64,000 bases of DNA from contig JAGCUU010000033.1 of the NCBI GenBank assembly GCA_017962665.1, positions 1-64,000 on the forward strand, written 5' to 3'. Position 1 is the stretch's first letter. Every line of letters begins with the position of its first letter. The DNA comes from Bacteroidales bacterium. Its GTDB lineage: Bacteria > Bacteroidota > Bacteroidia > Bacteroidales > P3. The notes under the pieces are model-generated. The model saw only the letters and a program-made list of their open reading frames with translations, was not told where the DNA came from and made no database searches. The position numbers and the translations under genes were made by a program. Positions 8,999-17,681 of the stretch are shown here, piece after piece.

Positions 8999-9862
8999 TT
9001 ATCTTTTATTATAGTATGGAGTACTATGTCCTATTAATGGTGTAGGAATCCCATAATCATTAAAACGAGTTCCAGCTAAGTTACTATGCTCATAATCTGG
9101 AACATGAAAATCATCTATTTTTTGGATATCCCAATTGTACTTCCATCCATTTTTTGTGAACACATATTGTTGACCCTTTAAGTCGGTACCCATATAAGTT
9201 GCAAAATGAGTTGTTTCTCCTGGATATTTCCCATTTTCACCACTATTTGAGAATCTAACAAGTGTGTTCCCAACATTTGCATCACTTTTTGGGACAGAAA
9301 TTCCATTTACAACTAATATTACATCTGCGTCCATTTTTTTTGCAATCATTTTCCCATTATATCGATAATGTGGATCAACGACCCCATTGGTAAGTATTGA
9401 CATGCTGGTACCCCAACAATTCACATCATTTGTTGGACTATTATTGATTGCATCAGTCATCTCTTGAAAAACGCAACCGTATGATTCTGTAAGATTAATA
9501 ACTCCATTGCTCATTGTCCCATATAAGCATTCAATAACATCCCTATATGCATCACCCATAAAATCACGTAAGGTATTAATGTCGTCTCCGTCCTCAGCTG
9601 TTAAAACAACATTGTTATTTTCATCTAATCCGGGTATCCATTCCCCATTAGGATCTATGTATTTCACAGGATTCCAGGCGCAGTAGGCATACGGACTAAT
9701 GCTCGGATACTTGTCACTCATCGGGTCAACACTCAAGAATAGTCCTGATAAATCGCTGTCGTAGTAGCGCGCACCGAAGTAGGAATACCCTGTTTCCTCA
9801 TCCTTCTCTTTCCCCGTGAAAGAAACACTGCGGTTACGCCCATATTTGCCCCTGTTTTCCAT
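8999..9862 (-). CDS. Rhs tip 4: orphan core plus papain/NlpC-like Cys-His domain
   Basis: The frame starts at ATG 9862 with only 14 residues before FTGKE and no signal peptide. The core is at 9643-9822 and ends VKYIDPNG, a variant of the usual KLVDPDG. The variable domain (74-287) has Cys149 in NCWGTS and His219 in GETTHFATYMG, followed by GQQYVFTKNG. A Cys near the start of a helix and a His in a beta strand followed by a displayed-strand block is the layout of NlpC/P60, CHAP and papain-like hydrolases, so peptidase or peptidoglycan amidase activity is plausible. It is the only tip here with a clear Cys-His rather than metal-type motif. Confidence 0.65.
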   Translation of the reverse strand: MENRGKYGRNRSVSFTGKEKDEETGYSYFGARYYDSDLSGLFLSVDPMSDKYPSISPYAYCAWNPVKYIDPNGEWIPGLDENNNVVLTAEDGDDINTLRDFMGDAYRDVIECLYGTMSNGVINLTESYGCVFQEMTDAINNSPTNDVNCWGTSMSILTNGVVDPHYRYNGKMIAKKMDADVILVVNGISVPKSDANVGNTLVRFSNSGENGKYPGETTHFATYMGTDLKGQQYVFTKNGWKYNWDIQKIDDFHVPDYEHSNLAGTRFNDYGIPTPLIGHSTPYYNKR

Positions 9863-9952
9863 CTCGTTTGTCTAGTTGTTCCGTATTCTATTTGCTAAGT
9901 TTATTTTAGACTTTGGTATTATGATAACGGAGTAACAATCCATACAATATGC

Positions 9953-9977
9953 CGTTTCGGATGGCAAATCCGAAACA
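9953..9977. terminator. Hairpin between candidate immunity 5 and tip 4
   Basis: A perfect inverted repeat, GTTTCGGAT and ATCCGAAAC separated by a few bases, lies in the 148-bp gap downstream of candidate immunity 5. No T-tract follows on the minus strand, so a terminator role is tentative. It is followed by AACG, like the larger hairpins at 5056 and 8441. Confidence 0.35.
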
Positions 9978-10010
9978 ACGAATGGTCGAAAATCCAATGC
10001 AACCGCTTCC

Positions 10011-10685
10011 TCATTTAGAAGACACCTTTATTGATTGTAGCATGGATAATACATCCATGAAAGAAAAATCATCAAAAGATTGTAACATATAGAATTCCAA
10101 TAGCACTTCTTTGTTGTCTATGATAGAATAATAATAACAATCTGTTTCAACAGAATCCATTGGCAATGTGTTGTCTTCAATCATTGGAATATTGCCCCAA
10201 GTGGTATCAGAATTAGAGTATCTGGTAAACTGCATAATGTAATAAAAAGCATTTCCATTATTGTCTACGTCATAATACACAAGGGGCAACCGGATATCCC
10301 AATCCATATTATCTAAAAAAAGCGTATTTATTATACCGGCGGTGTCTAATGTGTGATGATTTGACAGTGTTATTTCTTTTGATAGGTCATAAACATATAG
10401 AGACACATACGAACGGCTCTCGTCGGGTGAAAAATATATGGAGGCATCCCATGATATGATGTTCTTGTCGTTAAAAAATGCGGAGGACTCTCTTTCATCG
10501 CGCAAATCTTTGGAATAATTGTCCGGAATAGAAAACTCAATTATCAAGCCCTCTTTTTTTTCGGTGTGTCTTGATAATCCACAATCATTTACATCAATAT
10601 TTTTGTTACAGGATGAGACTAAAACCATTAATAACACATCAATACATAACGTAAGGATGTTCTGTCTTGTTCTTTTTTGTGACAT
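10011..10685 (-). CDS. Candidate immunity protein 5 (lipoprotein)
   Basis: The start at 10685 is preferred because it gives a basic N-region (SQKRTRQN), a hydrophobic stretch and the lipobox LVSSC; a longer frame opens at 10712. The mature ~200-residue part has no recognised family and contains DVDNNGNAFYYIM. The start lies inside the 3' end of tip 5 (overlap of 47 bases), so the pair is translationally coupled. It probably protects at the periplasmic or outer-membrane face against the metzincin-like tip 5; this is inferred. Confidence 0.62.
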   Translation of the reverse strand: MSQKRTRQNILTLCIDVLLMVLVSSCNKNIDVNDCGLSRHTEKKEGLIIEFSIPDNYSKDLRDERESSAFFNDKNIISWDASIYFSPDESRSYVSLYVYDLSKEITLSNHHTLDTAGIINTLFLDNMDWDIRLPLVYYDVDNNGNAFYYIMQFTRYSNSDTTWGNIPMIEDNTLPMDSVETDCYYYSIIDNKEVLLEFYMLQSFDDFSFMDVLSMLQSIKVSSK

Positions 10686-11547
10686 AATTACTGCTTGCTT
10701 TATTGTTTCCAAAAACAGCTTTCATTTTTTCATTATAGAAACTATTATTGTTTTTATTCAATACAATATCCATGTTCCTGTTGTTGAACCACGAATGAGC
10801 ATCTCCTCCCATCATGATTGCTGCTGTATGCTTGGACTGTCTATTGTCTCTTGTCTGCTCATTGGAATGATTCATTCCTGCATTATGTCCTGCGCCATGC
10901 ATTATTAGAAAAGCTCCCATCGTTTTTGAATCTGTTTTTAAACGCGCAGCGGCACTCTCAAGTGCGTTGACATCTATGCCAATAATATCCCCCTTTTGAG
11001 ACCTGTTATTTACTGATTTTTCAGGATTATTTGTTCCTCCAAGCCAATTTGAGAACGTACTATATTGATTGGGTGAATTGTTTTTTACGAATTCTTTTAT
11101 TGAACTGACATCACCAATCAAAGCATACGAATCAGTATTATCCATGTATTTTGGATTAAAGTTGACTCCATCTGGTGCCAACATTGCTCTTGTTTCCAAA
11201 CCAAGTGCCTTAAATCGATTATTAGTCTCTTCAATTATCTCATTTACATTAACAGTTCCATTCTTCCCTTGAAGATTTACAATATAAATAATATTTTCAG
11301 TCCCATCCGGATCTACCAATTTCATCGGATTCCACGCACAGTATGCATACGGACTAATGCTCGGGTACTTGTCCGCCATCGGGTCAACGGACAAGAACAA
11401 TCCGCTGAGGTCACTGTCATAATACCTTGCACCGAAGTAGGAATACCCTGTCTCCTCGTCCTTCTCTTTCCCCGTGAAAGATAACTCGGAAAAGTGTCCG
11501 AAAAATGTGCAATTTCTCAGGTTGGTTTTATGTGCTGGTTGGTTCAA
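10639..11547 (-). CDS. Rhs tip 5: orphan core plus metzincin-like domain with Glu to Gly
   Basis: The frame starts at TTG 11547, directly after an in-frame TAA, so no normal start exists. The shared leader NQPAHKTNLRNCTFFGHF precedes the core at 11302-11480 (ending MKLVDPDG). The variable domain carries HGAGHNAGMNH at 217-227. It matches the metzincin zinc motif HExxHxxGxxH at every position except that the catalytic Glu is Gly. A Met-turn-like block, AAIMMGGD, follows at about 242-249. The fold call is therefore strong for so short a signature, but classical Glu-dependent catalysis would be lost. Candidate immunity 5 overlaps the 3' end. Confidence 0.7.
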   Translation of the reverse strand: MNQPAHKTNLRNCTFFGHFSELSFTGKEKDEETGYSYFGARYYDSDLSGLFLSVDPMADKYPSISPYAYCAWNPMKLVDPDGTENIIYIVNLQGKNGTVNVNEIIEETNNRFKALGLETRAMLAPDGVNFNPKYMDNTDSYALIGDVSSIKEFVKNNSPNQYSTFSNWLGGTNNPEKSVNNRSQKGDIIGIDVNALESAAARLKTDSKTMGAFLIMHGAGHNAGMNHSNEQTRDNRQSKHTAAIMMGGDAHSWFNNRNMDIVLNKNNNSFYNEKMKAVFGNNKASSNYVTKKNKTEHPYVMY

Positions 11548-11666
11548 TTAACTACCTTTCTCTTTATTTGAATATAGAGTGACTCGTCTTCACATGTAAA
11601 AGCATGAGTCAAGTATAACAATAGAGTGTCACTATTGTCATTGTAAAGTTCAATCATTTACTTTAT
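11302..11666 (-). repeat. Left copy of a ~365-bp inverted repeat (partner at 29066-29429)
   Basis: Read on the minus strand it contains, in order: the last codons and stop of candidate immunity 6, ~100 bp of intergenic DNA, the TTG leader of tip 5, and the Rhs core up to VDPDG. The plus strand at 29066-29429 carries the same series with only scattered differences. Outside these limits the two sites are unrelated. The repeat arms enclose about 17.4 kb including the recombinase and the full-length rhs gene. Confidence 0.85.
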
Positions 11667-12288
11667 CTTTATATTTATCCCAGTCATTAGGGGCAATAAA
11701 CTTTTTATTATCCTGCAAGTGAACGGAAAAAACTAATCGATTAAAAGGCATTGGAGCAAATGGTTTGATCGAGCCACATGTATTTAGTTCAAATTTAATT
11801 GATTCTTTGGTGTGTTTAATATAATAATATATTTCTTCACGGGACACCCATGTGTATGCATCAACCAAAAAGATGTATCCGTTTATTCTAATACACCCAA
11901 TAGTTTTCAAGTATTCCAAATGTCTGAAAGTCGCTAAAGGAAACAGATTTCTAATACTATAAGGATTAATTGAAATTGTCATAGTGTCTGGGTTGTCAAA
12001 TGTGGCAAAGAGCAGAACAAAAATATATCCATACGTCTCATTGTAATTCCAATTTTTTTCCAATTGAGATATAGCCGAAGAAATAGAGTCTTGTAGTTCC
12101 TTATCTGTTACCACAAACAAAGGCAACTCCAATGTCGTGTCTGGCATTAAATATATCGAGTTCTCTTGGGTCTGACCGAATCTGTTGTCCGAATTGCTGT
12201 GTTGGGCCAAACAAACTCCTTCAATACATATCAAACAAAAAGCTATAATAATCTTTATAAAACTACTCTTGTTTACAATATGGCTCAT
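11650..12288 (-). CDS. Candidate immunity protein 6 (exported; paralogue of protein 11)
   Basis: The 212-residue protein has a signal peptide (SFIKIIIAFCLICIEGVCLAQ). The block IGCIRINGYIFLVDAYTW followed by a YYYIK segment parallels IGCTYVDNYLILISSYTF and YEYIN in candidate immunity 11. So a diverged homologue accompanies the homologous tip on the opposite arm, the best evidence in this locus that tip and exported protein travel as cognate pairs. Its ATG overlaps the stop of tip 6 by 26 bases. No named family is recognised. Confidence 0.66.
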   Translation of the reverse strand: MSHIVNKSSFIKIIIAFCLICIEGVCLAQHSNSDNRFGQTQENSIYLMPDTTLELPLFVVTDKELQDSISSAISQLEKNWNYNETYGYIFVLLFATFDNPDTMTISINPYSIRNLFPLATFRHLEYLKTIGCIRINGYIFLVDAYTWVSREEIYYYIKHTKESIKFELNTCGSIKPFAPMPFNRLVFSVHLQDNKKFIAPNDWDKYKDKVND

Positions 12289-13168
12289 AGTTCAGAATCT
12301 TTGATTTAACGAAATATCTAATAATACCACTTGTTGGATTTTTAAAATTATTGGGAATAACATTGTCAAAACGATATGATTTCCCACAATAATCCAAATA
12401 ACAAGGTATATTTATTATTCGTGCGTATAAAATATCCTCTGGAGATGGAATAGAATAATCCAAATCGCTATAGTACGGTTGATAATGACGTACAGATTGG
12501 GTCAATCCGCCTAAACTACAGAAATTAAATACATCTATTTCGTCTCTTTTATTGGATGTAATAAGTTGGGACGGAACATTGAACTTGTTTTTATAATAAT
12601 TCCATTCGACAGAAGAAGTAGATGAGCTTTCGGTTCTTCCTGATAATTGATTATAAACTGATTCGGCATCAGAATCATCTCCAAAATCAATTACCGAAAC
12701 TCCACCATTCTTATATGAATATACATAACCATTACAAGGATATTCACTAATTGAATTGCCGTTGTCGCCATCTAAAAAATTAACAATACATCCGCGAGTA
12801 TATTTTTCTGTGGTTTCTTGTTTAATATTCCCATTATGAATATTAATTGAAACAATTGTATCCATGCCATCCGGGTCCACCAACTTCACCGGATTCCATG
12901 CGCAGTACGCATACGGCGACAGACTCGGATATTTGTCCGCCATCGGGTCAACGGACAAGAACAGACCGCTGAGGTCGCTGTCGTAGTAGCGCGCACCGAA
13001 GTAGGAATACCCTGTTTCCTCATCCCGTTCTTTCCCCGTGAAAGCTGTTGTATTATAGGAAAAGCGTGCACTCTGATCATCAGTGTTTTCCAGATTTTGA
13101 AAAGAACATTTTTCTGTCTTTAATAAACCCCTTTTAGAATCAATTGATATGTCTTCGCTGATTTGCAA
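12263..13168 (-). CDS. Rhs tip 6: orphan core plus JAB-like domain (paralogue of tip 11)
   Basis: The frame opens at TTG 13168; the core is at 12867-13044, ending KLVDPDGMDTIVSI. The variable domain aligns with tip 11: both begin DGMDTIVSI and share VEWN, RHYQPY, YS-PS-ED, CYLDYC and YR-DN-IP. The spacing of RHYQP to PSxED resembles the JAMM motif HxHP...PSxxD of JAB metallopeptidases, known among polymorphic toxin domains, but with Gln in place of the second His. Peptidase or isopeptidase activity is a guess; the homology to tip 11 is direct. No signal peptide. Candidate immunity 6 overlaps the 3' end. 13169-13347 shows no gene. Confidence 0.68.
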   Translation of the reverse strand: MQISEDISIDSKRGLLKTEKCSFQNLENTDDQSARFSYNTTAFTGKERDEETGYSYFGARYYDSDLSGLFLSVDPMADKYPSLSPYAYCAWNPVKLVDPDGMDTIVSINIHNGNIKQETTEKYTRGCIVNFLDGDNGNSISEYPCNGYVYSYKNGGVSVIDFGDDSDAESVYNQLSGRTESSSTSSVEWNYYKNKFNVPSQLITSNKRDEIDVFNFCSLGGLTQSVRHYQPYYSDLDYSIPSPEDILYARIINIPCYLDYCGKSYRFDNVIPNNFKNPTSGIIRYFVKSKILNYEPYCKQE

Positions 13169-13347
13169 AACCTCTTTTTGTATTATTAACGAGTATAATG
13201 CAGTTCTATTGTCTTTGAACGGATGACGAACAGGTTAGTTGTGTACTTTTCAACAGTATTTCCAACCATTCTACACAACATCTATAACAAGATAATGCTA
13301 AAACAGAGAAGTGAACCTTGGGTTTAGATAATAGTTGTTCGACTGGT

Positions 13348-14085
13348 TTATAAATCAGGGCCATAAATATCTCCATAAAGAATAATTCGTGAGAACGAGC
13401 AATTATCACCAGATAATACCCTGTAACAATTAATACAAAGAGCGTTGAGCTTCGCATATATGTTTGATTTATAGCAGTCACCCTCGGTTTTTCCGTTTAA
13501 ATATCCATTAATCAGGCAATTCCAGTCCAATTCGTCAAAAAGAGGGTCTTCCTTGCACCATGTGTCAATCATTGTTCTTATTCGATTCATTGACATGCCT
13601 TTTTGAAGAAGCCTATCGAAAAAAATCTTCAAGTCACATTCTGTATAGCCTGCGACACGAATCCAAATAGTATCTTCAAAATGCACAACTTTATTGTTGG
13701 TTGATTCAAATCTCAGCACATAGTATGATGAATAGTCCTGATGAATTTTGAATAATTGTACCGAATAAATGTCTCCGTCATATTCCTCGTTGCCCCAATA
13801 ATGCAAACGGAGACATTCTGAAGCCTCATATCTTAATGATTTATAATTGGATTTGGTGTCGTTTACTAAAAGGTCAAACTTATCTTCAAGATAATAACCG
13901 GTCAATGAAACCTCATCAACCAAACAACTTAAAAATAATATTTTCTTTTCATTTTCTGAATAACTTTTCTGTCCATAGCAGTATTGAATGTTAAAAAGAA
14001 TGCAAATAATTATAACCAAGATGCTGTTAATAATCCTCTGGATTAGGTCGACATAAACGATTAAATGATGTGATGTATTTTTCAT
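13348..14085 (-). CDS. Candidate immunity protein 7 (exported or membrane-anchored)
   Basis: About 245 residues from the ATG at 14085 (another lies at 14091). The N terminus has a long hydrophobic stretch, IINSILVIIICILFNIQYCYGQ, readable as a signal peptide or anchor. The rest is Cys- and Tyr-rich and unrecognised. The start overlaps the end of tip 7 by about 59 bases. The immunity role is inferred from position and the export signal. Confidence 0.58.
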   Translation of the reverse strand: MKNTSHHLIVYVDLIQRIINSILVIIICILFNIQYCYGQKSYSENEKKILFLSCLVDEVSLTGYYLEDKFDLLVNDTKSNYKSLRYEASECLRLHYWGNEEYDGDIYSVQLFKIHQDYSSYYVLRFESTNNKVVHFEDTIWIRVAGYTECDLKIFFDRLLQKGMSMNRIRTMIDTWCKEDPLFDELDWNCLINGYLNGKTEGDCYKSNIYAKLNALCINCYRVLSGDNCSFSRIILYGDIYGPDL

Positions 14086-14881
14086 AATCAAAAGAATATT
14101 TTGTTGTTGGGATGTCTTTATAATTCAATCCCATGTTATTTGTTTTTTCATTATACTCTGGACGAGATATACCGAACACTATGTCACCAAATTCGTTGGC
14201 AAGGGTTCCCACGCCATTAAAACCATCATTGAAACCATTGCTATATAATTCTACACTAATAGTATTACAATCTATTCCTATAATTCGCTTTCTGTTTTTT
14301 AGGTATTTAATAGTAGTTTGTCCAACGGCTCCATCTATGGGATTGAACGCTTCGTCGCGCAATGATATATATATGTTTATGGCATTACCTTTGAAAGAAA
14401 TATTGTCTATTCTTTTATACTCCTTTTCGTTATATTTCTTAAATTCCTCCAACAAATCATTTACAATATTATATCTTATATTATTATTCTTAAGTCGTTC
14501 TATTTCATTTTGATATTCAGAAGCAACCTCTTGATTACATGTGTTATTAATTAGAGACTCATAATATTCAATGTCTTTACTTATATCCTTGAATTGTTCA
14601 TAAGCATTTTTTATTGTATCTCCATTCGGATCCACCAACTTCACAGGGTTCCAAGCGCAATATGCATACGAGCTAATACTCGGATACTTGTCACTCATCG
14701 GGTCAACACTCAAGAATAGTCCTGATAAATCACTGTCGTAATACCTTGCTCCGAAGTATGAATACCCCGTCTCCTCGTCCTTCTCTTTCCCCGTGAAAGA
14801 TGATGGGGAAAAGTGCCTGAAAAACGTGCAATTTCGAGGGTCGGTTTTATGTGCTGATGTGGTCAATTCGTTATTGCCCAA
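14027..14881 (-). CDS. Rhs tip 7: orphan core plus domain with NEFGD in place of HExxH
   Basis: The frame opens at TTG 14881 with a partial copy of the shared leader (SAHKTDPRNCTFF). The core is at 14621-14799, ending KLVDPNG. The variable domain has a coiled-coil-prone start (residues 90-150) and later GVGTLANEFGDIVFGISRPEY. NEFGD sits where zincins have HExxH, with both His positions changed (Asn229, Asp233) and Glu230 kept. It may be a changed metal site, a dead relative, or coincidence. No export signal. Candidate immunity 7 overlaps the 3' end. Confidence 0.62.
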   Translation of the reverse strand: MGNNELTTSAHKTDPRNCTFFRHFSPSSFTGKEKDEETGYSYFGARYYDSDLSGLFLSVDPMSDKYPSISSYAYCAWNPVKLVDPNGDTIKNAYEQFKDISKDIEYYESLINNTCNQEVASEYQNEIERLKNNNIRYNIVNDLLEEFKKYNEKEYKRIDNISFKGNAINIYISLRDEAFNPIDGAVGQTTIKYLKNRKRIIGIDCNTISVELYSNGFNDGFNGVGTLANEFGDIVFGISRPEYNEKTNNMGLNYKDIPTTKYSFDYEKYITSFNRLCRPNPEDY

Positions 14882-14908
14882 AGGTGTTATTGTTTTGGAA
14901 TTACATTT

Positions 14909-15514
14909 TTATTTGTACAGCGGCAAATATCTATATGCAAAAACCTCGTTCTTCGTGAGAAACATATACTCATTCAAGACAAAATCATAGAAACATTTTT
15001 TATTTGGAATGACGTTCTCATAACTTATGCTTACATATCCTATTCGTTTGAGTTTCCAAAATAGTCCATTTTCGCTAATTCCTTCAAGTGTTATAGATTG
15101 AGGATAATATAAAGAGCTGTCCTGTAACATCCCAAGTATAGCTACTTTATAATATTCTCTTTGGAGTGCACATAGAAAGTCATTCCCAAAACATTTAGAA
15201 ACAGTGTCTTCATAGATAGATTCTAAATAATGTTCAATTGTAGAAGGTACAACAGGTGTTGAATTAAATCGAATAATGGCACCGTCATCACATAAAATCA
15301 CAAAACCATCATAATTAAAGTCATTCATGGGTTTCACGTCATTATTAGGAATGCATATCTTAATGTATGACGTATCTTTTTTACCCGTAAGGATTTTTTT
15401 CCATTTTTGCTCTAATTGTATGGTGTCATATCTATACAATTGGTTTTCTTGCGAATATAGTGGCGTACCTGCAATAAATAAAAATTGTAATAAGCCAAGA
15501 ATAATATTTTTCAT
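14909..15514 (-). CDS. Candidate immunity protein 8 (exported, unknown family)
   Basis: The 201-residue protein has a clear signal peptide (KNIILGLLQFLFIAGTPLYSQ). The mature part is a mixed alpha/beta sequence of unknown family. It lies 50 bases downstream of tip 8 on the same strand, and the next tip begins only 27 bases further on. An immunity role against the M91-like tip 8 is inferred. Confidence 0.6.
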   Translation of the reverse strand: MKNIILGLLQFLFIAGTPLYSQENQLYRYDTIQLEQKWKKILTGKKDTSYIKICIPNNDVKPMNDFNYDGFVILCDDGAIIRFNSTPVVPSTIEHYLESIYEDTVSKCFGNDFLCALQREYYKVAILGMLQDSSLYYPQSITLEGISENGLFWKLKRIGYVSISYENVIPNKKCFYDFVLNEYMFLTKNEVFAYRYLPLYK

Positions 15515-15564
15515 ATAGAGAGAATTGGTTGAAAACTATACAAGGATATTGCATTTGTCTAGTT

Positions 15565-16539
15565 TTAAAAATCTATAAACGGATTAATAGGGCCGCCATC
15601 ATTAAACAAAGCAGTTCCAGAACACGGTATATATCTCCCTGATTTTTCTTCTACACTACCTCCATAGATAGTCTGTTGTGGGAACCCCATAAAAGAACCG
15701 ATACAATTTGCTTTCATGCAAGCGCTCCATTCATTTATTTTCAATCCATTAAATAATCTATCGTCCATCGTTCCAAAATTCGCATCATATGCATGGCATA
15801 ACTCATGTAGTAACTGATATGTAGGGTCGTTTCGCAGACCTTTTTCTGTAAAAATCATATACCCTTCTGTATTCCACATAACATCTCCGCCAGAACCAAA
15901 TTTGTGTCCGTGTTTAATAAAATCTTGCCAATGATCAATGAATGTTTGGTTATTTCTTGCATAAGCATCAATGGTATTACTTTCATTAAATTCACTCACC
16001 TTATCGGTTTCTTGTTCCTTGATATTAAAAATATTTTTAGAAGAGCACAATGTATTGATTAAATCTACTCCTTCATCACCACCTTTATTATAGATATCAT
16101 TTAATGCATCCACTGTTTTCTTCGCAAATCCTTTTAATCCTTCAGATGACATACCAGCAGTATATATAAATTTCCCGTCACCATTATTTATCCAAATTTC
16201 CATTCCATCCGGGTCAACCAACTTCACAGGATTCCAGGCACAATAGGCATAAGGCGATATATTAGGATACTTGTCACTCATCGGGTCGACGGACAAGAAC
16301 AGACCGCTGAGGTCGCTGTCGTAATACCTTGCTCCGAAGTAGGAATACCCCGTTTCCTCATCGAGTTCTTTCCCCGTGAAAGCGAAGAATGCAAAATCTG
16401 CGGAACATGTTTGTGCACAATTCATTCCAAGGAATTCCATTATGCCGTTTTTTGCAGAAAAAGCATAAAAATGCACAGTCGCAACGCCTCCTTTTGGCAT
16501 GGCATATCCTGTTCCCGATAAGGTGTGTCCGTTTTGCAT
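15565..16539 (-). CDS. Rhs tip 8: orphan core plus intact M91-like zinc peptidase domain
   Basis: This tip starts with ATG 16539 and has a well-matched promoter just upstream (16562-16593), unlike the other orphan tips. The ~53-residue leader has no clear signal peptide. The core is at 16204-16381, ending KLVDPDG. The variable domain contains LLHELCHAYDANFG (HExxH at 245-249) and INEWSACMKAN, placing Glu270 as third zinc ligand, then GFPQQTIYGG. This matches the layout of NleD-like M91 zinc peptidases. All zinc-binding residues are present. Being nearest the recombinase and promoted, it might be made without the delivery part, or the promoter may be left over from an earlier inversion. Confidence 0.72.
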   Translation of the reverse strand: MQNGHTLSGTGYAMPKGGVATVHFYAFSAKNGIMEFLGMNCAQTCSADFAFFAFTGKELDEETGYSYFGARYYDSDLSGLFLSVDPMSDKYPNISPYAYCAWNPVKLVDPDGMEIWINNGDGKFIYTAGMSSEGLKGFAKKTVDALNDIYNKGGDEGVDLINTLCSSKNIFNIKEQETDKVSEFNESNTIDAYARNNQTFIDHWQDFIKHGHKFGSGGDVMWNTEGYMIFTEKGLRNDPTYQLLHELCHAYDANFGTMDDRLFNGLKINEWSACMKANCIGSFMGFPQQTIYGGSVEEKSGRYIPCSGTALFNDGGPINPFIDF

Positions 16540-16561
16540 CCCGACCGCATTTTCTCAGATG

Positions 16562-16593
16562 CAAAAATACTATTATTCCATGGATCAGACAAA
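16562..16593 (-). promoter_or_regulatory. Bacteroidetes-type promoter reading into tip 8
   Basis: On the minus strand TTTG (16593-16590) is followed after 20 bases by TATTTTTG (16569-16562), an exact match to the Bacteroides -33/-7 consensus TTTG, N19-21, TAnnTTTG. The tip 8 ATG is 22 bases further on. I could not find an equivalent box in front of the other orphan tips I inspected. Confidence 0.6.
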
Positions 16594-16651
16594 TTGTTGT
16601 ATCTTTATATTTTGACTTCAAAATCATTTTTCAATACAATCATCTGACACA

Positions 16652-17644
16652 ATGAACATTAAAATCGACTCCAACTTTCGTTTCTCCGTGGCCGCCATAC
16701 ATTACAGCGCCTCAGGGGAGCTCTGCATCACCCTGGCGTCCGACAGTTTTTCCCCCGACACGCATTACCAGTATTCCGCAGTCCTCGGCGACGGACAGGC
16801 GGAAGAGAGACCGATTGTCAGCCTGCTGCAATATGCCAGATCCTTCGCCGCGTCCGCCAATATAAAGTCCAAGACCAGAGACTCATACCGCCTGATGTGC
16901 CTCCACCTTGAAGCCTACGGCGACAGCGCCGTTGAAAAAGTCACGACAGCATACCTCCAGGGCTTTATCAGACATCTCCAGTCGAAGGGTTTGAAGTCCG
17001 GCACCGTGCGGCTGTACTTCCAGAAACTTGCCAGTGTACTCCACGACGCATACAAGAACGGCCTTTTCGACGACAGGATACTGCAGAGGGTGAAGCGCCC
17101 CCGGCGTGAGCAGGAGAAGCGGAGTTTCCTCTCGGAGGCGGAGCTGAAGAGACTGACCAGGCACCGGCTGCCGGAAGAATACAGCAACATCCAGACGATG
17201 TTCCTCTTTTCCTGCATGACGGGATTGCGCTACAGCGACGTGCGTGGCCTGCGGTGGAAGGACGTGAGGCGCAACGGCAAGCACCTGCAGCTGGAGTTCC
17301 ACCAGCAGAAGACCGACACCAGCGAGCGGCTGCCGCTGTGTGCAGAGGCGGAGACGCTGCTGAGGGGCATCGAGCGCAGGGGCGAACATGTGTTCCTGGA
17401 GGAGAGCAACCAGAGAGTGAACGTGGTGCTCAAGCGGTGGTGCAGGAATGCCGGCGTGAGGAAGCGGGTGTCGTTCCATGTGGCGCGCCACACATTCTGT
17501 GTGCTGCTGCTTGACAGGGGCGTGCCGATATACACCGTGCAGCGCCTGATGTGCCACTCCGACATAGAGGCGACGAAGGTGTACGCCGACATCCGAGCCA
17601 GCACCGAAGCCAGGGCGGTGAGGAAGATGCCGCTCATAGAGTGA
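16652..17644 (+). CDS. Tyrosine recombinase (phage-integrase family), catalytically complete
   Basis: The 330-residue protein has an Arm/SAM-like core-binding domain (about 55-150) and a C-terminal catalytic domain. All catalytic residues are visible: Arg193 in TGLRYSD, Lys220 in HQQKTDTS, His276 and Arg279 in HVARHTF, His302 in LMCHSD and Tyr311 in KVYADI. Bacteroidetes recombinases of this size commonly act as shufflases on invertible DNA. It lies between eight inverted Rhs tips and the full-length rhs gene, inside every segment that a core-to-core inversion would flip, so it is the natural candidate for moving tips. Its GC-rich codon use matches the rhs delivery gene, not the AT-rich tips. 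Confidence 0.88.
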   Translation: MNIKIDSNFRFSVAAIHYSASGELCITLASDSFSPDTHYQYSAVLGDGQAEERPIVSLLQYARSFAASANIKSKTRDSYRLMCLHLEAYGDSAVEKVTTAYLQGFIRHLQSKGLKSGTVRLYFQKLASVLHDAYKNGLFDDRILQRVKRPRREQEKRSFLSEAELKRLTRHRLPEEYSNIQTMFLFSCMTGLRYSDVRGLRWKDVRRNGKHLQLEFHQQKTDTSERLPLCAEAETLLRGIERRGEHVFLEESNQRVNVVLKRWCRNAGVRKRVSFHVARHTFCVLLLDRGVPIYTVQRLMCHSDIEATKVYADIRASTEARAVRKMPLIE

Positions 17645-17681
17645 CAGGAGTCTGTCATGACGAAAAAAAAAAGCAACTGTT

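Noticed and set aside
12886-13080. Short frames within the Rhs cores on several strands
   Set aside because: They recur in every core copy because the repeat itself is open in other frames; they are shadows of the core.
16652-17644. Recombinase as integrase of a prophage or conjugative element
   Set aside because: No phage structural, mobilisation or replication genes and no tRNA attachment site are in the window; the surrounding genes are all part of the Rhs locus.
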